Assembly (NCBI RefSeq): GCF_022024115.1
Contig: NZ_CP091792.1
Location: forward strand, 1,302,001-1,366,000
DNA: 64,000 bases
Reading direction: 5' to 3'
Source: Prevotella communis
GTDB taxonomy: Bacteria; Bacteroidota; Bacteroidia; Bacteroidales; Bacteroidaceae
A model generated the notes under the pieces. It saw only the letters and a program-made list of their open reading frames with translations, made no database searches and was not told where the DNA came from. Positions within the stretch are counted from its first letter, which is position 1. Every line of letters starts with the position of its first letter. The position numbers were made by a program, and so were the translations under genes. Below, one piece after another: positions 16,571 through 25,593 of this stretch.

Positions 16571-17134
16571 TTACAAGAACATCCAGTTCTGCAGCATCTT
16601 CTTTCCATCGGGGGTGAGCACGCTCTCGGGGTGGAACTGGATACCACGTATGTTGAGAGTTTTATGTTTCAAGGCCATAATCTGTCCTTCGTTGCTCTCG
16701 GCAGTGATTTCAAGACAATCGGGGAAGTTCTCCTTTGAGACCACCCACGAGTGATATCGGCCTACGGTAAATTCCTTCGAGATACCCGAGAAGAGTGCAT
16801 CGTCGTTAGTGAGATGGCAGGGCGTAGCTACACCGTGAAAGACGTCGCTCAGGTTCTCGAGCTGGCCACCAAAGGCCTCGCCAATAGCCTGATGACCGAG
16901 ACATACGCCCAGAATGGGCTTCTTGCCGGCATAGGTGCGAATCACATCAAGTAGCAGACCTGCCTCAGAGGGGATGCCAGGACCTGGGGAAAGAATAATC
17001 TTACTAAACTCCTCCAGTTGCGACAGTTCAAACTGGTCGTTACGGTAAACGGTGACGTCTGCGCCCAGTTCCTTAACCAAATGACTCAGGTTGTATGTAA
17101 ACGAGTCGTAATTATCTATGATAACTATTTTCAT
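16571..17134 (-). CDS. trpG: Anthranilate synthase component II (glutamine amidotransferase)
   Basis: 187 residues, class I glutamine amidotransferase. MKIVIIDNYDSFTYNLSHL is the classic TrpG/PabA start, ILSPGPGIPSEAG is the oxyanion region, PILGVCLGHQAIGEAFGG holds the nucleophile Cys, and RGIQFHPESVLTPDG holds the catalytic His and Glu. It delivers ammonia to TrpE. An upstream in-frame ATG at 17197 would add 21 residues overlapping trpE and lacking homology, so the start at 17134 is chosen. The Bacteroidetes enzyme may also serve PabB. Confidence 0.95.
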   Translation of the reverse strand: MKIVIIDNYDSFTYNLSHLVKELGADVTVYRNDQFELSQLEEFSKIILSPGPGIPSEAGLLLDVIRTYAGKKPILGVCLGHQAIGEAFGGQLENLSDVFHGVATPCHLTNDDALFSGISKEFTVGRYHSWVVSKENFPDCLEITAESNEGQIMALKHKTLNIRGIQFHPESVLTPDGKKMLQNWMFL

Positions 17135-17168
17135 GATGGTTCTAATGGGGATTAATGAATCAAGTAAT

Positions 17169-18560
17169 TTACATCTTCTCGGCCATGAGGATAGCACGTC
17201 TTAGTGCACCCAGTTTGTTGTTAACCTCCTGCAGTTCGTACTCCTCGTCGCTCTTGGCCACAATACCTCCGCCTGCCTGAAACCAGAGTTCACCGTTACG
17301 ACTGACAAAGGTGCGGATGGTGATAGCCTGATTCAGCGATCCGTTAAGACCTATATAGCCGATACAACCGCCGTAAGCACCACGGTTATGGGGCTCGTAC
17401 TCAGAAATCAACTGCATGGCGCGAACCTTTGGGGCACCTGATAGTGTGCCGGCAGGGAAGGTGTCGATGAAAGCCTTGATAGGGTCGGCATCCTTGTCAA
17501 GTTCGCCTGAGACGCGTGACACGAGATGAATGACATGTGAGTAATATTGCAGGTCTTTGTAAAAATCAACCTTTACGCCGTGACAATTACGTGACAGATC
17601 GTTGCGTGCCAGGTCAACCAGCATCACATGTTCTGCATTCTCCTTGGGATCATTGCGCAGGTATTCGGCTCCCTTGCGATCGGCCTCTGCATCGCCTGTA
17701 CGCTTGGTAGTGCCTGCGATGGGGTCGATGTAGGCCTTCTTTCCCTCTATGCGACAATGCGTCTCGGGAGAAGAACCGAAGATACGGAAACCGCCGAAGT
17801 CGAAGTAGAAGAGGTAAGGTGAAGGGTTGATTGAGCGGAGGGCACGATAGAGCTTGAAGTCATCGCCCTCATACTTCTGGATGAAGCGGCGTGAGAGCAC
17901 AATCTGGAAGACGTCGCCACGCAGACAGTGTTGGATGCCTTTTCGGATATTGGCCTTATGTTCCTCGTCGGTAAGGGGTGAGGTCGTTTCGCCTACAGGA
18001 TGGAAGTCGTAAGCCTTTACGTTGGCTTTATTCATGGCTTTCATCACATCATCTAGTGCCTTTTCGCCATCAAGTGAGATAATTGTGAGGGTGTTGTTGA
18101 AATGGTCGAACACAATCACTACCTTATAAAGGATGTATAACAGGTCGGGGGCATCGTTCTTGGCCTGTGTCTCGTCCTTAACGTCGATATTCTCGAAATA
18201 ACGTACGGCATTGAATGAGGTATAGCCGAAGAGTCCGCAGGTGTCTGCATGCTCGCCAGTGACCTTGATATGGTCAATCAATGCATGGATGGCATCGGCA
18301 GAACCATAGTTGTTGTTGATTTCATGCTGCTCATTGCTTCCATCAGGAAAGATGATGTTGGCAAGGCCGTGACCGATGGCCACACTCGCCATAGGGTTGA
18401 TACCGATAAACGAGCGCGAGTTATTTGAGTCGTGATAATCCGAACTCTCCATCAGGGCACTCTGTGGATAGAGGTCGCGAAGGCGCATATATACGCCAAC
18501 AGGTGTATAAAGGTCGGCCAGAATGGTACGGCTGGTTGTGGTATATTTAAAAGTTTCCAT
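17169..18560 (-). CDS. trpE: Anthranilate synthase component I
   Basis: 463 residues. The N-terminal region contains LMESSDYHDSNNSRSFIGINP, which includes the LLES-S type feedback-inhibition motif seen in Trp-sensitive TrpE. The chorismate-binding domain shows IQHCLRGDVFQIVLSRRF, PSPYLFYFDFGGFRIFGSSPE, PIAGTTKRTG, HVMLVDLARNDLSRNC and FPAGTLSGAPKVRAMQLI, and ends IRTFVSRNGELWFQAGGGIV. It makes anthranilate from chorismate and ammonia. The start overlaps trpB by 14 bases. Confidence 0.95.
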   Translation of the reverse strand: METFKYTTTSRTILADLYTPVGVYMRLRDLYPQSALMESSDYHDSNNSRSFIGINPMASVAIGHGLANIIFPDGSNEQHEINNNYGSADAIHALIDHIKVTGEHADTCGLFGYTSFNAVRYFENIDVKDETQAKNDAPDLLYILYKVVIVFDHFNNTLTIISLDGEKALDDVMKAMNKANVKAYDFHPVGETTSPLTDEEHKANIRKGIQHCLRGDVFQIVLSRRFIQKYEGDDFKLYRALRSINPSPYLFYFDFGGFRIFGSSPETHCRIEGKKAYIDPIAGTTKRTGDAEADRKGAEYLRNDPKENAEHVMLVDLARNDLSRNCHGVKVDFYKDLQYYSHVIHLVSRVSGELDKDADPIKAFIDTFPAGTLSGAPKVRAMQLISEYEPHNRGAYGGCIGYIGLNGSLNQAITIRTFVSRNGELWFQAGGGIVAKSDEEYELQEVNNKLGALRRAILMAEKM

Positions 18561-19749
18561 ATTCGCCTGCTAAGTCTTTGTTGTTCAGATAGGTTTCTAC
18601 ATCTTTATCGCCACGTCCGCTGACGGTCAGCACTACCACATCATCGGGCTTGAAGGTCATCTTCTGAAGGGCTGCAATAGCGTGGGCACTCTCCAGGGCG
18701 GGGATGATACCCTCCAGACGGGTCAGTTCGTAGGCGGCGCGTATGGCCTCGTCGTCGTTGATGCTATAGACTGTTGCACGATGCTGAGTGGCCAGGTTGG
18801 CATGCATCGGACCGATACCGGGATAGTCCAGTCCGGCAGAGATGCTCTCAGCCTCGATAATCTGTCCGTCGGGGGTCTGCATCACCAACGTCTTGGCACC
18901 ATGAAGGATACCCAGTCGGCCAGCGTGAATCGTAGCTGCGGTATGACCGGTCTCTACGCCCTTGCCACCAGCCTCTGCCAGCACAATCTTCACGCGCTCA
19001 TCATCTATATAGTGGTAGATAGTACCTGCGGCATTTGAACCACCGCCCACACAAGCCATCAGGTAGTCGGGATAGTCGCGGCCAATCTTCTCTTGGAGTT
19101 GCTTCTTGATTTCCTCGGAGATGATGCTCTGCAGACGGGCCACCATATCGGGATAGGGGTGGGGACCCACGGTAGAACCGATGATATAGAAGGTATCACT
19201 GGGATGACAGCACCAGTCGCGGATGGCTTCATTGGTGGCATCTTTCAGGGTCCAGTTGCCTGTTTTCACCGGACGGACCTCGGCACCCAGCATCTTCATG
19301 CGCTCTACGTTGACGTGCTGACGTTCTACGTCCAGCGCTCCCTGATATACCACGCAGGGCATATCCATCAGGGCGCATACCGTTGCTGTAGCCACGCCGT
19401 GCTGACCGGCACCTGTCTCGGCGATGATACGTTTCTTACCCATCTTCTTGGCCAACAGGATCTGTCCGATGGTGTTGTTGATCTTGTGGGCACCGGTGTG
19501 GTTCAGGTCTTCACGCTTCAGGTAGAGCTGACAGCCGTATTTCTCGCTCATGCGCTTAGCCAGGTAGAGGGGAGAGGGACGACCTACGTAGTCGCGTAGC
19601 AGCGTCATATACTCACGCTTAAACTCCTCTGACTCGATAATGGGCAGATACTCCTCCTGCAAGCGCTTCACCGTAGCATAGAGAATCTCGGGAACGTAGG
19701 CTCCACCAAACTCTCCGTAAAATCCTTGTTTGTCAACTAAGTAACTCAT
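18547..19749 (-). CDS. trpB: Tryptophan synthase beta chain
   Basis: 400 residues, PLP enzyme. It opens with YGEFGGAYVPEIL; the PLP Lys is in KREDLNHTGAHKINNTIGQ (about residue 90), AETGAGQHGVATATVCAL gives substrate contacts, and CVGGGSNAAGTIYHY is the phosphate-binding glycine loop. It condenses indole with serine. It is the first structural gene of the operon, 37 bases before the end of the attenuator T-tract, so its expression should respond directly to the trp leader. It is the longer trpB1 type, which pairs with TrpA. Confidence 0.96.
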   Translation of the reverse strand: MSYLVDKQGFYGEFGGAYVPEILYATVKRLQEEYLPIIESEEFKREYMTLLRDYVGRPSPLYLAKRMSEKYGCQLYLKREDLNHTGAHKINNTIGQILLAKKMGKKRIIAETGAGQHGVATATVCALMDMPCVVYQGALDVERQHVNVERMKMLGAEVRPVKTGNWTLKDATNEAIRDWCCHPSDTFYIIGSTVGPHPYPDMVARLQSIISEEIKKQLQEKIGRDYPDYLMACVGGGSNAAGTIYHYIDDERVKIVLAEAGGKGVETGHTAATIHAGRLGILHGAKTLVMQTPDGQIIEAESISAGLDYPGIGPMHANLATQHRATVYSINDDEAIRAAYELTRLEGIIPALESAHAIAALQKMTFKPDDVVVLTVSGRGDKDVETYLNNKDLAGEYGNF

Positions 19750-19782
19750 ATATTTTTATTTTTTTGTGTTGTTATTCGATTA

Positions 19783-19820
19783 AAAGAAAAAGAGACCCGT
19801 CGTGATTTGACGAGCCTCTT
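19783..19820 (-). terminator. trp attenuator terminator
   Basis: On the minus strand, AAGAGGCTCGTC (19820-19809) pairs over 12 positions (two G-U) with GACGGGTCTCTT (19801-19790) and is followed by TTTTTCTTTT. It sits between the leader peptide and trpB. An alternative pairing, GTCGTGA (19861-19855) with TCACGAC (19805-19799), would break it; the first of those overlaps the leader stop codon. Confidence 0.88.
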
Positions 19821-19860
19821 CTTATGGTTGATGTACATATACATGGCAAGTTTCTCACGA

Positions 19861-19911
19861 CTATTTAAATCTTGAGTTACGCCACCACCATGCATTGAAC
19901 AATTGTTTCAT
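19861..19911 (-). CDS. trpL: trp operon leader peptide
   Basis: A 16-residue peptide, MKQLFNAWWWRNSRFK, followed by TAG, too short for routine gene calls. Three consecutive TGG codons (residues 8-10) make ribosome movement depend on charged tRNA-Trp. The ATG lies about 30 bases after the -7 element. The stop codon overlaps the segment that can form the anti-terminator, and the terminator hairpin is about 40 bases further on. A ribosome stalled on the Trp codons would leave the anti-terminator free, and one reaching the stop would cover it. This is classical attenuation logic inferred from layout. Confidence 0.88.
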   Translation of the reverse strand: MKQLFNAWWWRNSRFK

Positions 19912-19942
19912 ATTTTCTTGTTTCTTGTTTCTAATTCGGTTG

Positions 19943-19974
19943 CAAAAGTACGTGTTTTTCTGATAATCTGCAAA
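19943..19974 (-). promoter_or_regulatory. trp operon promoter
   Basis: On the minus strand: TTTG (19974-19971), 20 bases, TACTTTTG (19950-19943). Start of transcription is expected about 25 bases before the leader-peptide ATG. Confidence 0.82.
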
Positions 19975-20013
19975 TTTTTTGCTAACTTTTTTCGTAATAT
20001 GATAGTTTTTTCT

Positions 20014-20021
20014 TATATTTG
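20014..20021 (+). promoter_or_regulatory. Promoter -7 element of the MscS-type gene
   Basis: TATATTTG, 22 bases ahead of the ATG at 20044. It is divergent from the trp promoter, about 40 bases away from it. Confidence 0.6.
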
Positions 20022-20043
20022 CAGTGGTATTTGTTAGATATTG

Positions 20044-21795
20044 ATGATTATGAGAACCTATTTCTATAAAATTCTATTAACCTGTTTTGTTCTTTTCGTC
20101 TGTTCTGGCATATCGGCTCAATCAGATTTTGCCGTTGACTCCGTGACTTCGGAAAGTGACTCGTTGATACAGGTGTTGCGTAATCAGGTACAGGAACTGC
20201 AGTTGCAGCGTATCATGATGCAGGAACAGTTGTCCGAGACGGGACGTAGCGACTCCTTGAGAGCAGCCGAACGAAAGGCGCGTGTGGACTCTCTGCGTAC
20301 GATAACGCCAGGTTCGCCCTTGGTGATTGACGGCGACACGCTGTTGGTGCTCTATGCGCGCAAGGGTGGGGTGTATCCTGAGAAACGCGTAGAACAGGCT
20401 TATGAAGCTATCCTCTCGCAGGGGCGTCGCCTGACGATGTTTGCCGACTCAGTCTATGTCTATGAGAGCGATTTCTTCAGCGATATCATGGCAGGCAATG
20501 AGGTGATACTCAGTGTGACGGATATTGATGCGCTGTGGCAGAATACAACCCGTCAGGAACTGGCCGCGCAATATGCGGAGGTTATCAAGGCCAAGATTCT
20601 GGAGATTCATGAGGAGTATGGGTTGCGCCAGAAATTGCGTGGCTTGTTGTGGGTGGCTGTCATCATCGTGGTGCAATGGTTGCTCATCAAGGTGACGTTG
20701 TGGTTCTACCGCAGATGGCGCTATCGTCTGATGCGACGTGTGATGCAATGGGATATCCCTTTGAGAATCAGGGATTATGAGGTGCTGAACGTCCGTAGGC
20801 GTGGCATCATCTTCCTGTTCTTCTTCCGTATGCTGCGCTTCTTCGTCATCCTGATGCAGTTGCTTGTCAGTGTGCCCCTGCTCTTCTCTGTATTCCCGGA
20901 GACTAAGACGTTCACCTTTACAATATTAGGATATATTTGGGACCCGCTGGTCGATATCGTGGGGTCTGTGATGGGCTATATGCCCAACCTTTTTAAGATT
21001 ATTGTCATCATCGTATGTTTCCGCTACCTGGTGAAGGCAATCCGCTATCTGTCCAATGAGGTATCATCTGGTAACCTGAAGATTACGGGCTTCTATGCCG
21101 ACTGGGCTCAGCCAACTTACCTTATCCTGCGTATCTTGCTTTATTCCTTCATGTTTATCATGATATGGCCCTTGTTGCCCAGTTCTGACTCTGAGATATT
21201 CCAAGGCGTCTCTGTCTTCATCGGTGTCATCGTGTCACTGGGTTCTACGTCTATCGTGGGTAATGTAATGGCAGGACTGGTGATGACCTATATGCGCCCA
21301 TTCCGCGAGGGAGACTTCATCCGCTTTGGTGATGTTGAGGGCTTTGTCATCGAGAAAACGGCACTGGTGACGCGTGTCAGGACGCGTAAGAACGAGGTGA
21401 TTACGATTCCTAATTCGAACCTGATGAGTGCCCAGACTTCTAACTATACGTTTGCGGCGGCAAATTTTGGTATCATCGTGCATACCAAGGTGACGATAGG
21501 TTATGACATGAAGCACGAACTGATAGAGAATTTGCTGCTGGCGTCGGCAAAGGCTACCAAACACTTGCAGCAAAAGCCCCAACCTTTCGTGCGTGTCACG
21601 GCGTTGGATGATTTCTACGTGGAATACGAAATCAATGCCTATACACATCATTCTGAACACTTGTCGGATATCTATTCGGAGTTGCACCAGAATATTCTGG
21701 ATCATTTCCATGAGGCTGGTGTTGAGATTATGTCACCCCATATCTTTGCCCACAGAGATAATCTGGAGTTGCAAATTCCCAAGAGTGACAAATAA
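20044..21795 (+). CDS. MscS-family mechanosensitive channel with periplasmic N-terminal domain
   Basis: 583 residues. A signal peptide (ending ...CSGISAQS) leads a soluble N-terminal region with a coiled-coil-like stretch (SLIQVLRNQVQELQLQRIMMQEQL). Membrane segments follow at about 215-235, 265-300, 320-345 and 360-400. The pore-lining helix and beta domain match MscS: GVSVFIGVIVSLGSTSIVGNV, MAGLVMTYMRPFREGDFI and then IPNSNLMS..TSNYT. The protein relieves hypo-osmotic stress by opening under membrane tension. The long periplasmic part is typical of the larger MscS-like channels. TTG at 20041 is in frame; ATG at 20044 or 20050 is preferred. Confidence 0.88.
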   Translation: MIMRTYFYKILLTCFVLFVCSGISAQSDFAVDSVTSESDSLIQVLRNQVQELQLQRIMMQEQLSETGRSDSLRAAERKARVDSLRTITPGSPLVIDGDTLLVLYARKGGVYPEKRVEQAYEAILSQGRRLTMFADSVYVYESDFFSDIMAGNEVILSVTDIDALWQNTTRQELAAQYAEVIKAKILEIHEEYGLRQKLRGLLWVAVIIVVQWLLIKVTLWFYRRWRYRLMRRVMQWDIPLRIRDYEVLNVRRRGIIFLFFFRMLRFFVILMQLLVSVPLLFSVFPETKTFTFTILGYIWDPLVDIVGSVMGYMPNLFKIIVIIVCFRYLVKAIRYLSNEVSSGNLKITGFYADWAQPTYLILRILLYSFMFIMIWPLLPSSDSEIFQGVSVFIGVIVSLGSTSIVGNVMAGLVMTYMRPFREGDFIRFGDVEGFVIEKTALVTRVRTRKNEVITIPNSNLMSAQTSNYTFAAANFGIIVHTKVTIGYDMKHELIENLLLASAKATKHLQQKPQPFVRVTALDDFYVEYEINAYTHHSEHLSDIYSELHQNILDHFHEAGVEIMSPHIFAHRDNLELQIPKSDK

Positions 21796-21807
21796 ATTTT
21801 AATTTAT

Positions 21808-21838
21808 TTTGAAGTTTGACAGAATTCAATTATCTTTG
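21808..21838 (+). promoter_or_regulatory. Promoter of the glycosidase pair
   Basis: TTTG (21808-21811), 19 bases, TATCTTTG (21831-21838), 38 bases before the ATG at 21877. Confidence 0.78.
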
Positions 21839-21876
21839 CAGACGAATACTCGATTGCTAACTAAAAATATTATAAG

Positions 21877-24800
21877 ATGAAAAGAAAACTTTCTTCTCTA
21901 TTGCTGTTTGCTGCTATGCTGTTTGCTGCTCAAGGAAATGTCATGGCTGCCAATACAAAGACAACAATAACACAGGTCACAACGACAGTCACTCTTAGCG
22001 ATGATGTGGATTACATCATCACGGGCGATGCACCTTTTGCCGGTGATGGCTTGATTAATATCACGAATACAGAGCATGCTGTGTTGATTCTTCAGAATAT
22101 CAAGCCGTCGAAGGCGTCTTCGTGGTTGAAATATGTTCAGATCAACGGTGTGAAGGCTGCCAACAACTCCAACTGTCAGATAAAGTTCTATAATTATGGT
22201 TGTATCATCCTGCCATATGCCGGCGGTGATAATTTCAAGCCGCTCACCGTCTATTCTGAGAAGAATTTCGAGGGCGAGTCGTGCAATGACTTCGGATTAG
22301 AGCATTCCGATGGTTATATGAACACGCTGACGGATGCAAAGTTGAACAACCGTATCCGTTCGTTTAAACTGAAGCGTGGCTATATGGTGACTTTTTCCCT
22401 GAAAGCTGGCGGACACGGTTATAGCCGTTGTTTTATTGCTGCTGACAAGGATTTGGAGATGGCTTCACTGCCTGCACTCATGGACAACAGTATTTCTTCG
22501 TATCGTGTGTTTAAATGGTATGACGCTGGCAAGAAACAGTTGGCCAATGATTTGAACACCACCACCATGGCTGCCCTGGATGTACAGAGTAGTTATACTT
22601 GGAGCGAGGGACATAATATGGCACCCGATTATGAGTGTGTACCCAACCATATCTATGAGGACTATCCCTCTTCTCGTGCTATTGGCAAAGCTACATGGTC
22701 GCCTCATTCAAAGAATAATAATGAACCTAGGAATACGTCTGATGACCATCCGCAGGATCTGAATACAATCCTCAACAACTGGGAGAACATGATGCGTACG
22801 GGTATGCGCCTCTGCTCACCGGCTTCTTGGGATGGTAGCGACTATTGGAATGCTACGGGATTCCTGGCAGAGTTCTTGGATTCTATTGATGCTCGCGGCT
22901 GGCGTTGCGATATTATTGACCTGCACTGCTACTGGGCTGAGGGCAGCTTCGGTAATATGCACTATTGGTCGGACAAGTATAAGCGTCCTATCTGGATTTC
23001 TGAATGGTGCTGGGGTGCCTCCTGGAATCATAATGGTGCTTTCGCTGATGGTGTCACCCAGTCACAGGTGAAGGGAGCATTGGAACGTATCTGTACGAAT
23101 CTGAATAATTGGGATTATGTGGAGCGCTATTATTACTGGAATGGTGAGGCTCCGATATCCCGTCTCTATGATGGCGGACTGACACCTGCTGGTGAGTACT
23201 ATGCTGCAATGAAGGCGCCGATGGCTTATAATGGTAAATATGATTTTGTGCCTAAGACACCTAAACAGTATGCCCCTTCCAATTTCTCTGTGGAATATGA
23301 TAATAAGAAGGGACTGGCCGTCCTGAAATGGGATGATAAGAATGGCGAAATGAACAGCAGCATGTCTATTATGCGAAAGGCTGGTAGCGGTAAGGCATGG
23401 GAGGTATTGTGTAATGTCGCTATTCAAGAGGATGCTGCAAGTTATACGTTTACCGACTCTGCTGCCATGATTGGCTATCAGTATCAGATTGTCGTCAAGG
23501 ATGCCAACAACCAGGATCGAAAGTCTACTACCTTGATGGCAACAAGTGATGAGCTGCAGACTGGCGATGCCATAGAGATTGATGGACAGACAAGATATCT
23601 GGGTGGTAACATCATGGTGAATGGCAGTTTTGATATGGGCTTCTATGGTTGGCTCGACGGAAAAGGCAACACACTCTCGGCACCTTATTTCCAGGTGATT
23701 CCTGAGGGTGGAAATGATGACGGTGCTTATCTGCAGGCTTACGGCAATGGCAACCTGACAAGTGAGATGGCTCTGCATACGGTGTTTACGATCCTGCCCA
23801 ACACGAATTATTATTTCTCAGTAGCCTCTTGCAACATGCCTTCGGGCTATGATTGTAAGTTGGGCTTGAGCGAGGAGGGTATGGCAGCTCCTGCGGCATC
23901 ACCTTTGTTTATTAATAATACAACGGATAAGTGGCTGACGCAGTTTGCCAGTTTCAATAGTAAGTCCAATACACAGGCACGTGTACGTCTGTTTAATCTG
24001 GCTTCTAAGGCGCAAGTTGATCAGATGATGCTTTGCCAGTTGTTCTCTACACGCGACTCGGCTATTGCTGATGGTATTGCCAAAGTGCGTATCACGGCTG
24101 AGGCATTCAAGGACTACAATACAAAGTACAACTATCTAAACGAGGACTTGACACGTATTTCCACGGGTGTTACTACTACTGATGCAGAGGCTCTTCAGAC
24201 GCTGGCAAAGGCAATGGAAGATGCCCTCCAGGCGTATCGTTATCTGAACGATGGTACGTTGGTTGCATATGCTGAGAAACTGGTTGCGCTGAAGTTACAT
24301 GGTAATGAGAGTTTGGAATTGATTCTTAATGCTGCCAAGAAAGCTAAGACAATAGAATCTGTTGTCATGTGCTATGCTGACTTGGAGGAGGCTGTGTTCG
24401 ACTATCTGCCTTACAAACAGGTGAAGGGTAAGATTGAGAATCCCAATTTCTCGTTGAATACTGGATGGACGTTTAAGACTGGTTCTTATCAAGGTGGCGA
24501 TCAGCGTCTGGCTACCCATGATGGCGTCACCTGCTGGAATGCGTGGTGGTCAGGTATCGATGCCGACAACGAGACACAGTCGATGGCTATCTCGCAGGAT
24601 TTGACATTCCCAGGCACAACTCCTATGCATGGTCTGTATGCACTTGAGTGTAAGGCTTCTACAGAGCATTACTGTCTTTCTGACCAGCATGGTTATATTA
24701 CAGATGGTACCGTAAAGGAGAATACACAAAACCTTACAGCCGACTATCTGGATCTGAATATGCCTGTTGCCAAACGCTGGGGTACGCTTTACACGGCTCC

Positions 24801-25593
24801 TATCTACCTCAACGATAATAGTACGTTTACCGTTGGTTTCGAGGGTACTAAGAAGGGCTCTGTTGCCAATGGCTGGCTGCAGTACGGAAAAACGTCAGGT
24901 CAGTCTAACGATAAGCGCGAGGGGTGGTGGTGTGCAACAGATTTCGCACTCCGTTTTACGCCGCTCTATAAGCAAACTGTAGTGCCCAATCAGTTTGGTT
25001 GTATCTGTCTGCCTTATGCTGTTCGCGCTTCCGAAACGCTTGAATGCTACAAAATTGTGGGTATCAATGCAGACTATACCCAACTGTGTCTTGAGGAGAT
25101 CGACGAGACAGAGGCTGGCGTTCCTTTTATCTACCGTTCTTCAGATACTGAGGCGCTCTTCCTGGAGTATGGCGATGCAGTGACCATGACACAGAACGGT
25201 CCTGGTAATCTGCGTGGCTATCTGATTGCAAGTGCTCGTATGCCTCTTAATTATTACTTTGTCAACGATGGCGCTTTCGAGAAAATTACTTCTGCAAATC
25301 GTACGAAAGTGAAAAACTACGACGGCTATATGCGTCCTTTCACGGATCTCAATAGTGAGGCTATCCCTGTGCTGACCGACTGGACGGGCGAGACAATGGC
25401 TATCAGTGGTGTTACTGAAGAGGAGAAAGTAAAGAACAACCAACTCACCGGAATTAATACCGTCGTAGACAACCGTATGTTTGCTGATGGCGTTTACACG
25501 CTTGATGGACGCAGCATGCAGCGTGAGTCATTGAGGCCTGGGCTTTATATCAAGGTCGTTGGCGGACGTATGTATAAGACAATCATAAAGTGA
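21877..25593 (+). CDS. Large secreted multidomain glycoside hydrolase (Glyco_hydro_cc/GH128-like)
   Basis: 1238 residues with signal peptide MKRKLSSLLLFAAMLFAAQG. A beta-rich N-terminal region (27-200) precedes a catalytic barrel (about 205-450) with NNNEPRN near residue 284 and PIWISEWCWGASW near 373, candidate acid/base and nucleophile glutamates, as in the glycosyl hydrolase catalytic core/GH128 group. Then come a fibronectin III-like domain (about 460-560), a jelly-roll carbohydrate-binding-like domain (NGSFDMGFYGWLDGKG), a helical linker, and a second similar module (PNFSLNTGWTFKTG). The end reads GVYTLDGRSM...GLYIKVVGGRMYKTIIK, shared in form with two other proteins here. A beta-glucan substrate is a guess from the family. 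Coupled to the next glycosidase. Confidence 0.75.
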   Translation: MKRKLSSLLLFAAMLFAAQGNVMAANTKTTITQVTTTVTLSDDVDYIITGDAPFAGDGLINITNTEHAVLILQNIKPSKASSWLKYVQINGVKAANNSNCQIKFYNYGCIILPYAGGDNFKPLTVYSEKNFEGESCNDFGLEHSDGYMNTLTDAKLNNRIRSFKLKRGYMVTFSLKAGGHGYSRCFIAADKDLEMASLPALMDNSISSYRVFKWYDAGKKQLANDLNTTTMAALDVQSSYTWSEGHNMAPDYECVPNHIYEDYPSSRAIGKATWSPHSKNNNEPRNTSDDHPQDLNTILNNWENMMRTGMRLCSPASWDGSDYWNATGFLAEFLDSIDARGWRCDIIDLHCYWAEGSFGNMHYWSDKYKRPIWISEWCWGASWNHNGAFADGVTQSQVKGALERICTNLNNWDYVERYYYWNGEAPISRLYDGGLTPAGEYYAAMKAPMAYNGKYDFVPKTPKQYAPSNFSVEYDNKKGLAVLKWDDKNGEMNSSMSIMRKAGSGKAWEVLCNVAIQEDAASYTFTDSAAMIGYQYQIVVKDANNQDRKSTTLMATSDELQTGDAIEIDGQTRYLGGNIMVNGSFDMGFYGWLDGKGNTLSAPYFQVIPEGGNDDGAYLQAYGNGNLTSEMALHTVFTILPNTNYYFSVASCNMPSGYDCKLGLSEEGMAAPAASPLFINNTTDKWLTQFASFNSKSNTQARVRLFNLASKAQVDQMMLCQLFSTRDSAIADGIAKVRITAEAFKDYNTKYNYLNEDLTRISTGVTTTDAEALQTLAKAMEDALQAYRYLNDGTLVAYAEKLVALKLHGNESLELILNAAKKAKTIESVVMCYADLEEAVFDYLPYKQVKGKIENPNFSLNTGWTFKTGSYQGGDQRLATHDGVTCWNAWWSGIDADNETQSMAISQDLTFPGTTPMHGLYALECKASTEHYCLSDQHGYITDGTVKENTQNLTADYLDLNMPVAKRWGTLYTAPIYLNDNSTFTVGFEGTKKGSVANGWLQYGKTSGQSNDKREGWWCATDFALRFTPLYKQTVVPNQFGCICLPYAVRASETLECYKIVGINADYTQLCLEEIDETEAGVPFIYRSSDTEALFLEYGDAVTMTQNGPGNLRGYLIASARMPLNYYFVNDGAFEKITSANRTKVKNYDGYMRPFTDLNSEAIPVLTDWTGETMAISGVTEEEKVKNNQLTGINTVVDNRMFADGVYTLDGRSMQRESLRPGLYIKVVGGRMYKTIIK

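Noticed and set aside
17135..17197. 21-residue extension of TrpG
   Set aside because: Overlaps the end of trpE and lacks the conserved TrpG start; MKIVIIDNYDSF is the standard start.
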